23,800 nucleotides of DNA. Source: Smittium mucronatum (taxonomy: Eukaryota > Kickxellomycota > Harpellomycetes > Harpellales > Legeriomycetaceae). The notes beneath the pieces were generated by a model. It saw only the letters and a program-made list of their open reading frames with translations, ran no database searches and had not been told where the DNA came from. Both the position numbers and the translations under genes were made by a program. The stretch lies in NCBI GenBank assembly GCA_001953115.1, contig LSSL01002256.1, positions 1-23,800 on the forward strand. Direction: 5' to 3'. This document shows, one piece after another, positions 21,364-23,800 of the stretch (its first letter is position 1; the number at the start of each line of letters is the position of its first letter).

Positions 21364-22894
21364 TTATACATAACTACTATCATTAGGGCCTTTTTTACAG
21401 GTCCTTTTACTGCTGCAAACATTTACACAACTTCCAGATTTTACTCTTGAATCGCTTTCAGCATCGCCTAAACTAAGACACATTTATATTTTTTGGTCTT
21501 CCAGGGAGCTTCTTTACCAGTTGATTAATGTATTTATATAATCTTCAATCACACCACTGTTTACGAGGAATAAATTTTTTTCATAAGCGTTAATTAAAGT
21601 TTCTATTTTGTAAATAAAGCCAATTTAATCTTCGTGATTTAATTTTAATATAGATATAACTTTGCAATAGTGTTTACAAGGGATTTTGTGCTCCTCGAGA
21701 TAGCCACAGGAACACTTTATTTTCTCAAAATCCAAAACTCTCTCTACACCTTTTGATCTTTCTACACTAAATAAGTTGTCCCCGAACTCCCTTATCATCT
21801 TATCATCTAATCATCTTATCACTTCCTAGTAATGTGTTTTTTTTAATATTTATTTAGATTTTTTTGAGATATTTGATTGTATATCTCGAGCATCCTTATA
21901 TTTAAAGTAAATTTTTTTGCCTATTTTTGATAAAAATCCGCATGTCAAATCAAAATAAGACATTGATCTCAATTCCAAAATCCAGTTGTTTATTTACTCC
22001 AAAGTATTAGATGATAATATCCCATATCTGGGGACGAGAAAATAAGATGAATCCCATTTTTCAAATTTAATATTTTTCAAGTAGTTGTATATATCTTTGT
22101 CAACCGATCGGATATTTTCCGTTTTTTCTAAAAAAGGTATTTTTTTAGATATCTCTAATCGCTGAAAATATTTGATTTTTTAGTTTCTTAACGAATTTAC
22201 CGATTATATTTCTGTTTAAATTTAATAAACACCTAAAGTGATTTAAAAGTTTTAATTCTTTGGATATCGAGGTCTCTATACCTTTTAAACCATCACTAAT
22301 TATTGCCAAATTTGAATTGTTACAAATAAAATCCTTATTTCATTTGAAATTTTTTAAAATTTTTTTCAATGATTCTGTGTTTTCAGAATTATAAATCCCT
22401 GAAAATATTGGGAGAGTGCTACCATCGCCTTAAATAGATGAAGATATTAGAATCACTCCATTTTATCTGGAACCTAGATGAAATGCATCTAATCAAATTA
22501 CAGGTGTTGAATTTTTGACGTATATATAGCATGGATTTGGAAAATTTGTGAAACTATAAAATCTCCCCTCTTTGGTTTTGAAGTCATAATTTGTACCGGG
22601 ATTAAGCTCTTCTATCTTTTTGAGAAGATTTTTTATTTTGCTAAATTTCCTTTCCTGATCTTTAATTGAATCGGTTTTATTTTCATCTATTCCACGGTGT
22701 GCCATAAGGTAGTTTATTTCGTATTTATAATTTTTTAAGGCAAAATTTACAACATATTTGGGAACTGATTTAGAGCTGCTTTCTGTCAAACATTTTGCAA
22801 TCTTTTTGACTGATTTTACTACAAGTCTAGGACCCATACGGTAACAAGTATTATTTTCATTGCCTGCCAAACAAAAAAACCGTCGAATCTTAAA
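21364..22894 (-). pseudogene. MULE transposase with SWIM zinc finger, broken
   Basis: The intact enzyme would excise and insert the surrounding long-armed element. About 510 codons can be followed. Frame one runs from after a stop at 22897-22895. It gives an N-terminal region ending NPCYIYVKNSTPVI, TGA 22495, the first catalytic Asp in LDAFH (22489-22487), TAA 22465, TAA 22432, then GDGSTLPIFSGIYNSEN, TGA 22342, and the second Asp in ISDG (22294-22292). The family's C-x-x-H appears as CLLN, with His replaced by Asn (Cys 22231-22229). A frameshift near 22160-22195 leads to FEKW, then RYGILSSNTLE with the catalytic Glu at 21999-21997. Stops follow at 21996, 21852, 21828 and 21813. A SWIM finger CSC-x9-CKH lies at 21714-21670. 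Stops at 21627, 21516 and 21486 precede a Cys-rich tail ending at TAA 21366. The true N-terminus beyond 22894 is not resolved. Confidence 0.88.
21791..21822 (+). repeat. Four 8-bp tandem units inside the MULE relic
   Basis: CTTATCAT, CTTATCAT, CTAATCAT and CTTATCAC follow each other without gaps. The array lies within the pseudogene just N-terminal to the SWIM finger. The third unit contributes the TCA that reads as TGA 21813-21811 on the coding strand. The frame is the same before and after the array, which fits expansion by three units (24 bp). Confidence 0.75.
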
Positions 22895-23103
22895 TTACAA
22901 TTGAAATTTTAATCGCAATATTGAAAATAAAATTTTGAAGAAATTCGAATCTTCGAACTGTAGATCAATTTATACTTGCTAAAATTATCAATGGATGTTT
23001 AGTAAGAAAATCAATTGCTTCAATCTTGTTTTTAAAAAGATAATTTTCGAAATTATTTGAATTTAAGGAATTTTCAGTGATGGAACCACAATCTTAATAT
23101 AAT
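22895..23103. other. Region between transposase relic and right arm
   Basis: This is where the 5' part of the transposase and its promoter would lie. A minus-strand stretch near 23010-23060 reads KIEAIDFLTKHPL-like peptide that could be an eroded N-terminus, but the frames do not join and no motif is diagnostic. Confidence 0.35.
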
Positions 23104-23800
23104 CCATCGCTTTGCATTCAAGCATCTATGTTTATTATGCATTAATATAAATAATTTAAAGAAGCTTTAGGTCTATATTATTTATGGGAAAAAAATGTTT
23201 TTGAAAAAAGCATATACCTCAAAAAGTTTCGTTTCGGTGGGATCAGTAAATATATATTCCAAGTTTGTTAAAAAAGGGCTATTTGTATAAGCAAGATCTC
23301 AGTGAAGCGAATGTCGAAAATTTTTTTCTTGATATGAGAAATTCGGCTTTCTTATTCTCAGCATTATATCTGTATCCCAAAAAAAAAAACGCAATCTAAG
23401 CTCAAAAAGTTAAATTTTATTGAATTTTACACTCTTTAAAAATATTTAGTTAAAAATAGATGCTTATAACTTTTAATTATTCAAAGATTTTAATGATCCA
23501 TTTCTTATTTTTTATTAAAACAGCTGCAAATAGCTTTGAAAATAACTTAGGGGCGGCTGAAATTTGGGGTATGGACACGGTCTCGTTTCTTATTTTTGCT
23601 TTATTCGGTATTTTTTATCATCCAGAAGACAGAAATAAACAAGTTTAAAAATTTTATATTTTCTTAATTTGTTTTTAGGGCCGAAAAATGGCTATTAATC
23701 CCACCTCTGGGTGTCAAAGCGAAGTATCAAAAACGAAAATTGAAATAGGAATATCACGTTAAAATTTTTTCTGATTAAGAATTCTGTGTTTTGTAAAACC
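23104..23800 (-). repeat. Right arm of the long inverted repeat (cut by window end)
   Basis: Reverse complement of 20261-20956. The outermost 412 bp visible here are identical to the left arm except for one extra A in the run at 23379-23389 at their inner limit; the four substitutions up to 23120 lie further inside. The arm continues past 23800. Confidence 0.95.
23460..23648 (+). CDS. Hypothetical 62-residue ORF in the right arm
   Basis: Mirror copy of the frame at 20413-20601, identical in sequence. ATG at 23460 is directly preceded by TAG, and the frame stops at TAA 23646-23648. Just before that stop a GT (23643) is followed 36 bases on by a polypyrimidine-rich TTTTTAG (ending 23678). CTTAAT lies between them as a branch-point-like sequence. 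Removing those 36 nt would keep the frame and add about 28 codons to TAA 23760-23762. This is speculative. No family is recognised, there are two hydrophobic stretches (residues 10-19 and 41-53), and a chance frame remains quite possible. Confidence 0.3.
   Translation: MLITFNYSKILMIHFLFFIKTAANSFENNLGAAEIWGMDTVSFLIFALFGIFYHPEDRNKQV

Larger units (their letters stand above)
20261..23800. mobile_element. Degenerate MULE (Mutator-like) element with very long inverted arms
   Basis: Two opposed arms of about 700 bp (20261-20956 and 23104-23800) enclose about 2.1 kb containing a minus-strand MULE transposase relic. Long terminal inverted repeats are a known trait of many Mutator-like elements, so arms plus transposase are read as one transposon of at least 3.5 kb. 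The right arm runs off the window, so the true ends, and the 8-11-bp target duplication expected of this family, cannot be seen; the left end may lie upstream of 20261. An alternative is that a separate palindromic duplication happens to surround a MULE remnant. Confidence 0.75.

Noticed and set aside
22493..22870. 125-codon minus-strand frame as an independent gene
   Set aside because: It opens on TTG, runs directly into the first catalytic motif of the MULE transposase after the TGA, and is simply its N-terminal part.
21364..22894. Use of a non-standard genetic code to read through the MULE stops
   Set aside because: All three stop codons occur, they replace different residues, and a frameshift and lost His accompany them. 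The Tc1-like relic shows the same kind of mixed damage.

Overview
The window looks like a piece of an extremely A+T-rich eukaryotic nuclear genome (by eye about four-fifths A+T). It holds almost no coding sequence, no recognisable RNA gene and no CRISPR array. The only recognisable protein-coding material is two dead DNA transposons, one at each edge. Both families, a Tc1/mariner-IS630-like element and a Mutator-like (MULE) element with a SWIM zinc finger, occur in many eukaryotes. Together with the composition and long gene-free stretches, they would fit an expanded, AT-rich microsporidian genome or another AT-extreme protist or early-diverging fungus. No host gene is present to settle this, so the organism is an inference.

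Layout. Positions 1-1671: a DNA transposon with 138-bp terminal inverted repeats (1-138 and 1534-1671, one mismatch, no gap). It encloses a minus-strand Tc1/IS630-type DDE transposase pseudogene (1418 down to 358) with at least five nonsense codons and about three frameshifts. Positions 1672-20120: about 18.4 kb with no convincing gene; the longest open frame is 79 codons. It contains scattered G-rich patches (one matching the strict four-tract G-quadruplex pattern), hairpins, palindromes, an AT microsatellite and small direct repeats. Positions 20261-23800: the second element. Two arms of about 700 bp face each other (20261-20956 and 23104-23800, cut by the window end). The outermost 411 bp are identical and all differences over the main aligned length lie in the inner part. 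Each arm carries the same 62-codon open frame. Between the arms lies a minus-strand MULE transposase pseudogene (22894 down to 21364) with 11 internal stops and one frameshift. Its three catalytic acidic positions and SWIM zinc finger can still be read.

How the parts relate. In both elements the inverted repeats are nearly pristine while the enclosed transposase is badly decayed. That pattern fits non-autonomous copies moved by a functional enzyme encoded elsewhere, or arms kept alike by gene conversion. No host gene, operon or regulatory circuit can be supported. The most unusual items are the fresh-ends/dead-centre contrast, the duplicated 62-codon frame with a possible 36-nt intron, the C12 tract at the start of the Tc1-like frame, and the G-rich islands in an otherwise AT-only landscape.
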